A DNA stretch of 64,000 nt from Alphaproteobacteria bacterium UBA1301 (GTDB taxonomy: Bacteria; Pseudomonadota; Alphaproteobacteria; Micropepsales; Micropepsaceae), in the NCBI GenBank assembly GCA_002307725.1, contig DBUB01000010.1:1-64000 (forward strand). The letters run 5' to 3'. Numbering within the stretch: the stretch's first letter is position 1; every line of letters begins with the position of its first letter. The notes under the pieces were generated by a model that saw only the letters and a program-made list of their open reading frames with translations, had not been told where the DNA came from and ran no database searches. Of the stretch, positions 1-7,531 are shown piece after piece. Both the position numbers and the translations under genes were made by a program.

Positions 1-259
1 CTCGATCCCCGGCCGAGCGCAGCAGCGCGTGGATCTCGCCTTTCAGCTTGCCGGCAACGGCCTCGGCGTCCTTCTTGCGTTCGAGGTTGTTGGATTCGAG
101 CTGGGCCTTTTGCGTCGTAAGGAATTCCTTGTTCGCCTTAGTGGCGCGCAGGGCCTTCTTTTCGGGCAACAGGAAGTTGCGGGCGAACCCGTCCTTCACT
201 TTCACTTCGTCGCCCATTTGGCCGAGTTTCTCGACCCGTTCGAGCAGGATGACTTGCAT
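1..259 (-). CDS. rplI: 50S ribosomal protein L9, C-terminus cut by window edge
   Basis: The minus-strand frame starts MQVILLERVEKLGQMGDEV and contains GFARNFLLPEKKA, the diagnostic N-terminal signature of bL9, which binds 23S rRNA domain V. The ATG is at 259-257 and is preceded by a strong GTAGGAGGG ribosome-binding site. About 86 residues are visible and the rest lies beyond base 1. It follows rpsR by about 10 bp on the same strand, so rpsF-rpsR-rplI is a single ribosomal operon, as is usual in Proteobacteria. Confidence 0.97.
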   Translation of the reverse strand, partial: MQVILLERVEKLGQMGDEVKVKDGFARNFLLPEKKALRATKANKEFLTTQKAQLESNNLERKKDAEAVAGKLKGEIHALLRSAGDR

Positions 260-269
260 GTTTTCCCTC

Positions 270-584
270 CTACTCGATCACGTAAGGCAACAGCGCCATG
301 AAGCGGGCGCGCTTGATGGCCGTGGCCAAAATGCGCTGCTTCTTGGCGGAAACCGCCGTGATGCGGCTGGGCACAATCTTGCCGCGCTCGGAGATGAAGC
401 GCTGCAGCAGCTTCACGTCCTTGTAGTCGATTTTCGGTGCGCCGGCGCCCGAGAAGGGGCAGGTTTTCTTGCGGCGGAAGAAGGGACGGCGCTGGCCGCC
501 GGCTCCACCATGACCGCCCTCGCGGTCGCCGCCGCCGCTGCGTTCGTGGCGATCGCCGCCACCGGAATGTCCGCCGAAGCTCAT
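270..584 (-). CDS. rpsR: 30S ribosomal protein S18
   Basis: This 104-residue protein carries the bS18 core (RRKKTCPFS near residue 38, YKDVKLLQRFISERGKI, then SRITAVSAKKQR). S18 pairs with S6 on the platform of the small subunit. A Gly/His/Arg-rich N-terminal extension of about 30 residues (FGGHSGGGDRHERSGGGD) precedes the core; it is longer than in E. coli (75 residues) and looks disordered. The start overlaps the rpsF stop by four bases (ATGA), indicating translational coupling. Confidence 0.97.
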   Translation of the reverse strand: MSFGGHSGGGDRHERSGGGDREGGHGGAGGQRRPFFRRKKTCPFSGAGAPKIDYKDVKLLQRFISERGKIVPSRITAVSAKKQRILATAIKRARFMALLPYVIE

Positions 585-964
585 TGTGCGGTCTCCTCTT
601 TCACGTCTTTCGCGGCTTCGCCTTCGGGCTTGCCGTCGCCACGATCATCACGCCGCGTCTTGGACGAGGACTGCTCAAACGCATCCACCTTGACGGTGAG
701 GAAGCGCAGCACGTCTTCGTTGATCTTGAGCTGACGTTCCAGCTCGATCACGGCCTTGGATGGGGCGTTGATGTTGAGGAGCACATAATGCCCCTTGCGG
801 TTCTTCTTGATGCGGTAGGCGAGGCCGCGAAGGCCCCAATATTCCTGCTTCTCGACCTTGCCGCCTTCGCCTTCGACGATGGTTTTGAGGTGGGTTGCGA
901 GGGCGTCGACCGCCTGCGCGCTGATATCCTGGCGCGCGATCAGGAGATGCTCGTAAAGAGCCAT
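581..964 (-). CDS. rpsF: 30S ribosomal protein S6
   Basis: This 127-residue bS6 starts MALYEHLLIARQDIS and contains the family segments WGLRGLAYRIKKNRKGHY and LKINEDVLRFLTVKVD. The acidic/basic tail after residue 100 (SSSKTRRDDRGDGKPEGE) is variable in the family. S6 binds 16S rRNA as a dimer with S18, which is encoded immediately downstream with a 4-base overlap. AAGGGAACGGGAC just before the ATG is a reasonable ribosome-binding site. It is the first gene of the operon, so its promoter should lie in 965-1220. Confidence 0.97.
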   Translation of the reverse strand: MALYEHLLIARQDISAQAVDALATHLKTIVEGEGGKVEKQEYWGLRGLAYRIKKNRKGHYVLLNINAPSKAVIELERQLKINEDVLRFLTVKVDAFEQSSSKTRRDDRGDGKPEGEAAKDVKEETAQ

Positions 965-1222
965 GTCCCGTTCCCTTGTTGGACTGCGGTGCGACAGAGC
1001 CGGGTTAAGCTCTTGATCGCATTGGCTCGAAAGGAAACCGGACGATCCGGCAAGCCCGTACGGAAAGGGGATTTGATCCTATCCGGCCAGGTCCTCGCGA
1101 CCGCAATCACTGAGGGGCGGGCGTATAGCGGAAAGGGGCGGGGGAGGCAAGGCGGGGGTGCAGCGCGCGGCGGGGCGCGGTATGATTCCACCCTGCGTCG
1201 CGCTGGAGCGAGGATTCACCTT

Positions 1223-1642
1223 ATGGAACGGCAAAAGCCACCGGTTTCGGGGCGGCCTCAGGCCGGGACGATCACGGCCTATGCCCTGCAGCAGAAAAAG
1301 AACGCCGCGGAGGCCAGGCGCAAGCTGTGGTCGCTGCTGCGGCGCAAGGTCATCAACGGGGAGCCGTTCACGCGCAACGCGCCGATCGGGTCTTATCTGG
1401 TCGATTTCTATTGTCCGGCGGCAAAGCTGGTCATCGAACTCGACGACCGCCAGCCCGATGGCGGCGCATTGGACGCCAAAGTGACGTGGCTGACGGCGGC
1501 GGGCTACACCGTGCTGCGGCTGGGCGCTGAGGACGTGCGACGGGATTTGTTTCCGACCGTCCACCGGCTGAGCCGGCAGTTTCGCATGCGCGAACGGACC
1601 AAGCCAACACCGGAAGGCTATTCCGGCCCGTCCATGTCGTGA
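1223..1642 (+). CDS. DUF559 / Vsr-like endonuclease-fold protein, possibly inactive
   Basis: This 139-residue protein resembles DUF559 proteins, small PD-(D/E)XK nucleases related to very-short-patch repair enzymes. The recognisable order is AEARRKLWSLLRRK (about 34-47), a GSYLVDFYCPAAKLVIELD block (about 61-79) and GYTVLRLGAEDV (about 95-106). The family normally reads E-L-D-G-x-x-H after the second strand. Here it reads ELDDRQPDG, so the usual Gly and His are replaced and activity is doubtful. It stands alone, divergent from rpsF. The start was chosen because family similarity begins shortly after this ATG; an upstream extension has no family match. Confidence 0.7.
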   Translation: MERQKPPVSGRPQAGTITAYALQQKKNAAEARRKLWSLLRRKVINGEPFTRNAPIGSYLVDFYCPAAKLVIELDDRQPDGGALDAKVTWLTAAGYTVLRLGAEDVRRDLFPTVHRLSRQFRMRERTKPTPEGYSGPSMS

Positions 1643-1816
1643 GCAGGGTGGATAAGGCCGCAATGATGGACAAAACACGCATTGCAGTTTGGCCGCACAA
1701 ATACCCACGTATGCGGTGATGGTATACGCCAATTTCGTTTGGCACAGCGGTTAGATTTGCGCGCGCACCTGCGCTACAGTTCGTGCGATGAATTGCATAA
1801 GCCCTACACAAGGTGC

Positions 1817-1845
1817 GGGGGCTGTCGCTAAGGCAGCCCCCTTTT
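1817..1845 (+). terminator. Intrinsic-terminator-like hairpin
   Basis: An 8-bp perfect GC stem (GGGGGCTG at 1817-1824, CAGCCCCC at 1834-1841) with a 9-nt loop is followed by TTTT. No protein gene ends just upstream: the DUF559 stop is 175 bp away. It may end the DUF559 transcript or an unannotated small RNA. The rest of 1643-2056 shows no gene I can support. Confidence 0.6.
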
Positions 1846-2006
1846 ACGGCCATGGCTCGCAGCCTTTTGGCCGACCGGCCCGGCGGGCGGGCCCGTCTTT
1901 GCACCTCATCTGCTCTCACTCGAGCGAGGCAGGAATTAGTATGCACCAACCACAAAGAAAGTCAAGAAATCCGGACTGTATGCGGCGCGATTATTGGGTT
2001 ACGAAA

Positions 2007-2020
2007 TTGCGCAACGTCAA
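2007..2020 (+). promoter_or_regulatory. Candidate FNR/FnrL box upstream of hemN
   Basis: TTGCGCAACGTCAA fits the spaced dyad TTG-N7-TCAA of the FNR consensus (TTGAT-N4-ATCAA), with the two inner bases of the left arm off. It ends about 36 bp before the hemN start codon. Anaerobic hemN is a classic FNR/FnrL target in alphaproteobacteria, so the placement is sensible, but the match is imperfect and no -10/-35 pair is obvious. Confidence 0.35.
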
Positions 2021-2056
2021 TGAACCGATTTCTGCATTCCCGGTAACGGAACCAAA

Positions 2057-3388
2057 ATGACCTCTCGCGTCGATCTCTTTTCCGCTCGCGTGCCGCGCTA
2101 CACCTCGTATCCGACGGCGCCGCATTTTCATGCCGGCATCACGCAAACCACGCTGCGCCAGTGGCTTGCCGATTTGCCCGCAAGGTTGCCGCTGTCGCTC
2201 TACGTGCACATTCCGTTTTGCGACACGCTGTGCTGGTTCTGCGGCTGCCATACGTCGGTGGTGAATCACTATTCGCCGGTCGCTTCGTATCTCAACCATC
2301 TCTTCACCGAGATTGCGAATATCGCACCGCTTCTGAAGGGCCATCCGGTCAGCCATCTGCATTGGGGCGGCGGCTCGCCGACTATGCTGACGCCCGATGA
2401 TGTCCGTGTCCTGAAGGAAACGTTGACGCGGCATTTCGAATTTATGCCCGATGCGGAATTCGCGGTGGAAATCGATCCGCGCGGGCTCTCGGACGCGTTG
2501 ATGGCGACGCTCGGCGACTGCGGCCTGACCCGCGCCTCGATCGGGGTGCAGGATTTCGCGCCGCAGGTGCAGAAGGCGATCAACCGCATCCAACCGTTCG
2601 ACGAGACCAAACGCGTCGTGGATGGGCTGCGCGCCGCAGGAGTCGCCTCGCTCAACATCGACCTCATCTACGGCCTGCCGTACCAGACGCGCGAAAACGT
2701 GGCGCGCACCATCGAGCTGTCGCTCAGCTTGAAGCCGCAACGCTTTGCCGTATTCGGATATGCCCATGTGCCGCATTTCAAGAAGCACATGCAGCTGATC
2801 AAGACCGAGGCGCTGCCCGATGCGGCCGAACGGGTGGCGCAATTCGAACTGGCGCATCGTCTGATTTCGGCGGCAGGCTATACCGCCATCGGCCTCGATC
2901 ATTTCGCGCTGCCGGGCGACAGCCTCGCCATCGCCGCCAGGAACGGCACGCTGGCGCGGAATTTCCAGGGTTACACAAGCGACGATGCGCCCGCCTTGAT
3001 CGGTCTTGGCGCCTCTTCGATCAGTGCCCTGCCGCAGGGCTACATCCAGAACAAGCCAGACGTGCCGGAATGGCGCAAAGCGATTGAAGCAGGCGAGTTG
3101 CCAGTGGCGCGCGGCATTGCGCTGTCCGCCGACGACAAGCTGCGCCGCGCGCTGATCGAAAAGCTGATGTGCTTCCTTGAAGTCGATTTGGCGGCCTTCG
3201 GCAAAAGCGTGAGCGATTTCCCGCATGAGATGGCAGCGCTGGCGCCCTTGATGGCGGAAGGTTTCGTGGTGCAGGACGGCACCATTTTGCGGGTTCCCCC
3301 TGCCGCCCGCGCCGCCGTGCGCCTAGTGGCCTCGGTGTTCGACACCTATCTGGCCGGCTCGAAAGCGGTGCACGCGGTGGCGGTGTGA
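2057..3388 (+). CDS. hemN: Oxygen-independent coproporphyrinogen III oxidase (radical SAM)
   Basis: This 443-residue HemN makes protoporphyrinogen IX from coproporphyrinogen III without oxygen. The N-terminus VPRYTSYPTAPHF is typical of true HemN rather than HemW. The radical-SAM cluster motif CDTLCWFC places the three iron-sulfur cysteines at residues 55, 59 and 62, followed by GCH. WGGGSPTML (SAM binding), EIDPRG and DLIYGLPYQT are also present. It is full length for the family. It stands alone, downstream of a possible FNR site, and is followed within 30 bp by the operator of a toxin-antitoxin-like pair. Confidence 0.95.
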   Translation: MTSRVDLFSARVPRYTSYPTAPHFHAGITQTTLRQWLADLPARLPLSLYVHIPFCDTLCWFCGCHTSVVNHYSPVASYLNHLFTEIANIAPLLKGHPVSHLHWGGGSPTMLTPDDVRVLKETLTRHFEFMPDAEFAVEIDPRGLSDALMATLGDCGLTRASIGVQDFAPQVQKAINRIQPFDETKRVVDGLRAAGVASLNIDLIYGLPYQTRENVARTIELSLSLKPQRFAVFGYAHVPHFKKHMQLIKTEALPDAAERVAQFELAHRLISAAGYTAIGLDHFALPGDSLAIAARNGTLARNFQGYTSDDAPALIGLGASSISALPQGYIQNKPDVPEWRKAIEAGELPVARGIALSADDKLRRALIEKLMCFLEVDLAAFGKSVSDFPHEMAALAPLMAEGFVVQDGTILRVPPAARAAVRLVASVFDTYLAGSKAVHAVAV

Positions 3389-3400
3389 AGGAAAAACGAT

Positions 3401-3483
3401 AAGAAATATCTTATTGACACTTCGGTAAATAATAAGGAATATATTATTGACACGTCGGTCAATAAGAAGATATTTCTTATTAC
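3401..3483 (+). promoter_or_regulatory. Iterated AT-rich operator/promoter of the XRE-Fic pair
   Basis: This 80-bp AT-rich block contrasts sharply with its GC-rich surroundings. It holds a 22-bp direct repeat, TTATTGACAC-T/G-TCGGT-A/C-AATAA, at 3411-3432 and 3444-3465, 33 bp apart. The second copy contains the dyad TTGAC-N6-GTCAA. A 21-bp palindrome (AATAAGAA-GATAT-TTCTTATT, 3461-3481) directly abuts the ATG at 3484. Both repeats contain TTGACA, usable as a -35 box. The arrangement suggests autorepression by the XRE protein that follows. Confidence 0.7.
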
Positions 3484-3933
3484 ATGCTAACGCCAGCCTC
3501 CCAGCTTGATCGGAAATTTCGCGAAATTCGGCCGCTTCTGCCCCTCACGCAGCGCCCAAGCCCGGGGTGGATCCGGGCAATCCGAAATGCGCTCGGGATG
3601 ACGACAGGCCAACTCGCGCGGCGCATGGGCGTGAAGCAGCCGCGGATCACGGAACTGGAGGCGGCGGAGAAGGCCGGGAAGATCACCCTGCAAAGTTTGG
3701 AACGCGCCGCGGAAGCGATGGGGTGCCGTGTCGTCTACGTCTTGGTGCCCGAACGGCCGCTGACCGAGGTGCTGACGGAACGGGCGTTGCGTGTCGCTGA
3801 CGCGCAGCTTGCTTCCGTAGACCAGACCATGCGGCTGGAAGCGCAGGGCGTGCCGGGCCAACAAAACGAGGCTCGCGCGGGTTTGGTAGACCAGCTTCTT
3901 CGAAAGCCGTCACGGCTATGGGATGATCCTTGA
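3484..3933 (+). CDS. XRE-type regulator, mobile mystery protein A family
   Basis: This 149-residue protein has a helix-turn-helix at about residues 30-70 (GWIRAIRNALGMTTGQLARR, MGVKQPRITELE), then TLQSLERAAEAMGCRVVYVLVP. This layout matches the TIGR02612 'mobile mystery protein A' family, whose usual length is about 150 residues. It is coupled by a 4-base overlap to a Fic-domain protein, as in the known A/B pairs, and is likely the antitoxin and autoregulator. The start codon abuts a palindrome and has no visible ribosome-binding site, so translation may be leaderless or weak. Confidence 0.85.
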   Translation: MLTPASQLDRKFREIRPLLPLTQRPSPGWIRAIRNALGMTTGQLARRMGVKQPRITELEAAEKAGKITLQSLERAAEAMGCRVVYVLVPERPLTEVLTERALRVADAQLASVDQTMRLEAQGVPGQQNEARAGLVDQLLRKPSRLWDDP

Positions 3934-4517
3934 GCGACCACCTTTTCGATGCTCATGAAGGACAGACGCCCCTTACGGCAGAAGAACGCGAAGGGCTTAT
4001 CCCTTCGCACGTCACGTTGCGGGGCGAACTGAACGAACTTGAGCAACAGAACATCCTTGAAGCCAACGCTTGGGCTTTGGCACGCAAGCGGAACGTCTTC
4101 GCGGAACCGTTCGGACGAAATCTCCACCGGCGGATGTTCGCCAAGGTTTGGCAATGGGCCGGCCGGTACCGGGAGTCGGACAAAAATATCGGTACCGAAT
4201 GGTGGCGAATTCCCTCGCGCATTCCCGAGGTCTTGGACGAAGCGCAATTCTGGACTGCGCACTCGACCTATCCGCCGGACGAAATCGCAGTGAGATTTCA
4301 TCACGCGCTCGTTTTGATCCATCCATATGCCAACGGCAACGGACGCTGGTCGCGGCTTATGGCCGATCTTCTTGCCGTCCGTCTCGACAGACCGCTCTTC
4401 ACGTGGGGAAGCGCAGACCTGCGTGCCCCAAGCGATATGCGACAAACCTACCTGGACGCACTACACGCCGCTGATGCGCACGATTTGGAGCCGCTCATCG
4501 CTTTCGCGCGGTCTTGA
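3930..4517 (+). CDS. Fic-domain protein, mobile mystery protein B family
   Basis: This 195-residue Fic protein would transfer AMP or another nucleotide group to a target protein. The catalytic loop HPYANGNGRWSR (residues 131-142) has the Fic core H-P-x-x-x-G-N-G-R intact. The family features EQQNILEANAWAL and WQWAGRYRESDKNIG are also present. It fits TIGR02613, the constant partner of mobile mystery protein A. The start is TTG inside TTGA, overlapping the upstream stop. I see no canonical S/T-x-x-x-E-G/N inhibitory helix in either protein, so how toxicity is restrained is unclear. The toxin role is inferred from family context. Confidence 0.85.
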   Translation: MSDHLFDAHEGQTPLTAEEREGLIPSHVTLRGELNELEQQNILEANAWALARKRNVFAEPFGRNLHRRMFAKVWQWAGRYRESDKNIGTEWWRIPSRIPEVLDEAQFWTAHSTYPPDEIAVRFHHALVLIHPYANGNGRWSRLMADLLAVRLDRPLFTWGSADLRAPSDMRQTYLDALHAADAHDLEPLIAFARS

Positions 4518-4522
4518 ATCGC

Positions 4523-4626
4523 TAGAGCATTTCACCGTTTCACGGAAACGATGAAACGCTCTAGATTCTTTGATTGTCGCGCTTCATTGCCGAAAACCGG
4601 ATTCCACTTTTCGGTGAAGCGCTCTA
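4523..4626. repeat. 104-bp MITE-like palindromic element
   Basis: The element begins TAGAGCATTTCACCG and ends CGGTGAAGCGCTCTA, giving 15-bp terminal inverted repeats with two mismatches. An internal hairpin (CGTTTC-ACG-GAAACG inside TTTCA/TGAAA) lies at 4523-4563. Very similar intergenic sequences (TAGAGC...GAAACG...GCTCTA, GCCGAAAACCGGATTCCACTTTTCGG) are common across Rhizobiales genomes. The last three bases supply the TAG stop codon of the methyltransferase gene on the minus strand. Confidence 0.75.
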
Positions 4627-5466
4627 TGCCGCAGTCTTTCGCGCCAGCACGCCGAACGGCGCCGCTTTGGCGATCCAGTGGCCGCCGGTGGAGAGGTCGA
4701 AGATTTCCGCCAGCTCCAGCCCCGCCGCCGCGAGTTCGGCGGCGATCTCGTCGGGGGTGAAATACTGCATCCAGTTGTAGATGTCGCGCGTGCGCTCCGG
4801 CTCGACGATCAGATAGCGGTCGAGGGCGAGATACAGTTCTTCATAGCGATGGGTGACTTTGAAGCCGAAATAATCGCCTTCCGCCCAGAAGCCGTTCATC
4901 AGCCGCCGTTCGCAGACGAAGCCTTCCGTCACCTGCCCGAACTGCGGCTGCGCGAAGACGTCAAATACGAAATAGCCGCCCGGCTTCAGCATGGCTTTGA
5001 TGCGCGCCAGCAGCGTCTGCCGCTGCTCCGGCGACAGCGCGCAATAATCGCCATAAATCAAGGTGACGATGTTCTGGCCGTCCGGCAGCGCATCCTGCAA
5101 ATAATCGGCGAGGCGGTAGTCCATGGCGAGGCGCTTGGCGGTGGCCTGCCAGCGCGCGTGGGTGAGCGAGCGGCTGGAGAAATCGAGGCCGATGACGCGG
5201 GCGCCATGCATCGCCATGCGCTCGGCATAAAGCCCCGGCCCGCAGCCGAGATCGGTGACCGACTTGCCGGCCAGCCCGATGCGCGTCTCCAGCCACTTGA
5301 CCAGCGCGTCGATCGCTTCCGGCCGGCGCGAGGCCAGGTCCGACGCCGGATCGAGATGGTGCTCCAGCATCCGCGCCGAGACGTATTCGTCGGTCCACAG
5401 CTCGCGCGCGGTATAGGCCGAGAAGGGCGCCGGACGCTGGCTGAGGTTGTTGAGGATATCGTACAT
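4624..5466 (-). CDS. Class I SAM-dependent methyltransferase
   Basis: This 280-residue protein has SAM-binding motif I, VTDLGCGPGLYAERMA, at about residues 69-84, motif II GARVIGLDFSSRSL, and the post-motif segment MLKPGGYFVFDVFAQP. The C-terminal half (YNWMQYFTPDEIAAELAAAGLELAEI) is typical of type-11/25 methyltransferases of small molecules. No substrate can be assigned. The stop codon TAG lies in the right end of the repeat at 4523-4626, so the natural C-terminus may have been altered slightly. It stands alone. Confidence 0.8.
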   Translation of the reverse strand: MYDILNNLSQRPAPFSAYTARELWTDEYVSARMLEHHLDPASDLASRRPEAIDALVKWLETRIGLAGKSVTDLGCGPGLYAERMAMHGARVIGLDFSSRSLTHARWQATAKRLAMDYRLADYLQDALPDGQNIVTLIYGDYCALSPEQRQTLLARIKAMLKPGGYFVFDVFAQPQFGQVTEGFVCERRLMNGFWAEGDYFGFKVTHRYEELYLALDRYLIVEPERTRDIYNWMQYFTPDEIAAELAAAGLELAEIFDLSTGGHWIAKAAPFGVLARKTAA

Positions 5467-5491
5467 GACGCCCTTGTGTGCCGGGGGCGGG

Positions 5492-5633
5492 TCAGTGCCC
5501 CTTCGGCGTTTTGCCGTTACCGTTGCCGTTACCGCCCGCTTGCCGCGGCGGTTTGGGTGCGATCCAGACCGCGGCTGCGGTAACTAATAGCACAACGCTG
5601 ATCTCCAAGAAGGCATTGTTGGTACCGAGCTGG
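5492..5633 (-). pseudogene. Duplicated 3' end of the emrB gene at 8187-9749
   Basis: The minus-strand frame reads QLGTNNAFLEISVVLL, continues through VTAAAVWIAPKPPRQAGG and ends NGNGNGKTPKGH followed by stop. This is the C-terminus of the pump encoded at 8187-9749. Bases 5532-5633 match 8221-8322 with one visible difference over 102 bp. The fragment follows the stop codon of the neighbouring pump gene (5651-7204) in the same frame but cannot be translated alone. It is a scar of duplication or insertion; see findings. Confidence 0.85.
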
Positions 5634-5650
5634 ACGGATTCGGATCCGTA

Positions 5651-7204
5651 TTAGGGCGTCGCCGGAGGGGCGCCACTGTGCTTCATCGGCGGTTTGGGAG
5701 AAAGCCAGATCAGGGCGGCAGCGGCCAGCATCAGCACGGTCAGCACCACGAAACAGTTGTTGGTCGCCTGTTGCACGCTTTGCATCGACACCATCTGGTC
5801 AAGCAGGCTGCGTGCGGCGTCCGGCGAAAGGCCACTGGCTTCGGCGTTGGCAATCAGGGTTTCCGGTGCGTGCAGATTGGCGACCAGGGCGGCATGGTTG
5901 GAGCGGATTTCGTCATTCCACAGGGCCACGACCGCGGCCGTCGCGATGGCACCCGACAACGTCCGCACAAAGCCAAATTGCCCCGCCCCCGAGGCGACGT
6001 CGGTTTCGTTCAGCGAACTCGTCGACATGTCGAGGAGTGGCACCAGGACGAAGACCATGCCGGCTCCGATCAAGTAACAGGGCCACAACGAAGCCGCGAA
6101 CGCGATCTGATCGCTATAACAAACGCGTATCGCCATCGACAGCGCACATAGCAGAATGCCGCAGCAGGCGACGCCGCGCATGTCATAACGGGTGATCAGG
6201 ACGGCTGCGATCGGCGCCGCAACGATGGCGGTGACGCCGCCCGCAGCCAGATTGAAGCCAGCCCAAGTGGCGGTATAGCCGAGATTCATCTGTAGCCACA
6301 GCGGAACGATGACGACCCCGCCGAACATGGCGCCGAACGCCAGCGCCAGAACCAGATTGGTGGCGGAGAACTGGCGGTCGCGGTAGATGCGCAGATTGAC
6401 GATCGGCTTGGCGTCCGTCAGTTCCCAGATCAAAAACGCGATGAACCCGAGCACCGATACGACGGCCAGTCCGATGATGAAACTTGAGTTGAACCAGTCC
6501 TGGTCTTGGCCGTTGCCGAGCATGGTCTGTAACGCGCCGACCCAGACGATCAGGAGCGCCAATCCGACGAAATCGATCGGGGCGTGGCGGGTCGATGGTT
6601 CGTGGGCGCGCAGCACAGCCCAGGCCAAGCCGCCGATCGCCAGCGCCAGCGGTACCTTGAACAGGAAGGCCCATTGCCAGGTCCAGTTGTCGCCGATCCA
6701 GCCGCCGATGACCGGGCCGATGATCGGCGCCAGGATGGTGGTGACCGACCACGCTGCCAACGCTGCCGCCGAATGGCGTTCCGGTACGATGGTGACGAGC
6801 AGTGTCTGCGACAGCGGGATCAACGGTCCGCCGCAGATGCCGAGCAGAATGCGGAACACGATCAGCATCCCGAGCGAGGTCGCCACGCCGCACAACAGCG
6901 AGCAGGCGGCAAACCCGACGATGCCGATGATAAAAACGCGAACCGGGCCGAAGCGTTCGGCCAGCCAACCGGTGAGCGGCACCATGATCGCCTCGGCGAT
7001 ACCGTAGGCGGTGATGACCCATGTGCCATTGCTGGTCGAGGCAGCGAGGCTGCCGGAAATCTGCGGTACCAGCACGTTGGCGATGGTCATGTCGAGCACG
7101 GCGAGGAAGTTCGCCAATGCCAGCACAATCACCACGGCGACTAGTTCGATACCCGTGGGCTCCTTGCCGATGACATGCGGCGTGGTGCGGCCTGCGCTAC
7201 TCAC
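5651..7204 (-). CDS. DHA2-type MFS multidrug exporter (EmrB/QacA family), copy 1
   Basis: This 517-residue protein has the 14-helix DHA2 layout. The N-terminal helix ALANFLAVLDMTIANVLVPQ carries motif D1. Other family segments are WVITAYGIAEAIMVPLTGWL, AERFGPVRVFI (motif A) and RILLGICGGPLIPLSQTLL (motif C region). It would export amphipathic drugs using the proton gradient. It starts with GTG and is transcribed away from the TetR gene at 7532, with a GTAC palindrome between. It is a diverged paralogue of the pump at 8187-9749 and has no adaptor of its own, so it may share EmrA (9753-10742). Confidence 0.9.
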   Translation of the reverse strand: MSSAGRTTPHVIGKEPTGIELVAVVIVLALANFLAVLDMTIANVLVPQISGSLAASTSNGTWVITAYGIAEAIMVPLTGWLAERFGPVRVFIIGIVGFAACSLLCGVATSLGMLIVFRILLGICGGPLIPLSQTLLVTIVPERHSAAALAAWSVTTILAPIIGPVIGGWIGDNWTWQWAFLFKVPLALAIGGLAWAVLRAHEPSTRHAPIDFVGLALLIVWVGALQTMLGNGQDQDWFNSSFIIGLAVVSVLGFIAFLIWELTDAKPIVNLRIYRDRQFSATNLVLALAFGAMFGGVVIVPLWLQMNLGYTATWAGFNLAAGGVTAIVAAPIAAVLITRYDMRGVACCGILLCALSMAIRVCYSDQIAFAASLWPCYLIGAGMVFVLVPLLDMSTSSLNETDVASGAGQFGFVRTLSGAIATAAVVALWNDEIRSNHAALVANLHAPETLIANAEASGLSPDAARSLLDQMVSMQSVQQATNNCFVVLTVLMLAAAALIWLSPKPPMKHSGAPPATP

Positions 7205-7364
7205 CGCCTGCGCCCCGCGACGGCGGCGTCTTTGGGGGGCAAGGACGCCGCCGAGGGGGTTTCCTCGGCATTGCGGGTGTGGAGAGCCTGCTTCGAGTAC
7301 AACAGAGTCTCAGCCGAGGAAAAACGGAACACAGCCATAGCAGCAAGATAGGTTAGTTCTAATA

Positions 7365-7385
7365 GGTACGGTACTGTACCGTACC
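7365..7385. promoter_or_regulatory. TetR operator, perfect GTAC palindrome
   Basis: The half site GGTACGGTAC is followed by one central T and its exact inverse, giving a perfect 21-bp dyad. It lies in the divergent region between the pump gene (start at 7204) and the TetR gene (start at 7532). Related palindromes stand before the other two TetR genes, so this is the likely binding site of the TetR protein encoded here. Confidence 0.8.
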
Positions 7386-7430
7386 ATTTGAGAATTGCAC
7401 CTATTTTCCCGGAAGTCAATTTACTAAAAG

Positions 7431-7445
7431 ACGGTACTGCACCGT
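7431..7445. promoter_or_regulatory. Second, imperfect TetR operator
   Basis: ACGGT-ACTGC-ACCGT repeats the arms of the 7365-7385 palindrome with 5-bp perfect arms and an asymmetric centre. It is 45 bp closer to the TetR start and could give autoregulation. The position of both operators argues that translation starts at 7532 rather than at the upstream in-frame ATG at 7388. Confidence 0.55.
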
Positions 7446-7531
7446 TTCCTTGTGAGTGGAAGCGCAAAAGGTGTAAGGGCAGTTCGGTTAGGACGGCAGG
7501 GCGCGCACGCCGACGTCGCCACAGGTACAAA

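Noticed and set aside
1739..1762. TTGGCAC...TTGC resembling a sigma-54 promoter
   Set aside because: The spacing between the GG and GC elements is wrong, and no downstream gene begins at a fitting distance.
3411..3465. Repeats before the XRE gene considered as a CRISPR array or replication iterons
   Set aside because: Only two copies 33 bp apart, no unique equal-length spacers, no cas or rep gene; an operator fits better.
7388..7531. Upstream extension of TetR 1 from ATG 7388
   Set aside because: It would place the start just after the main operator and read through the second operator, and adds residues outside the TetR family pattern.
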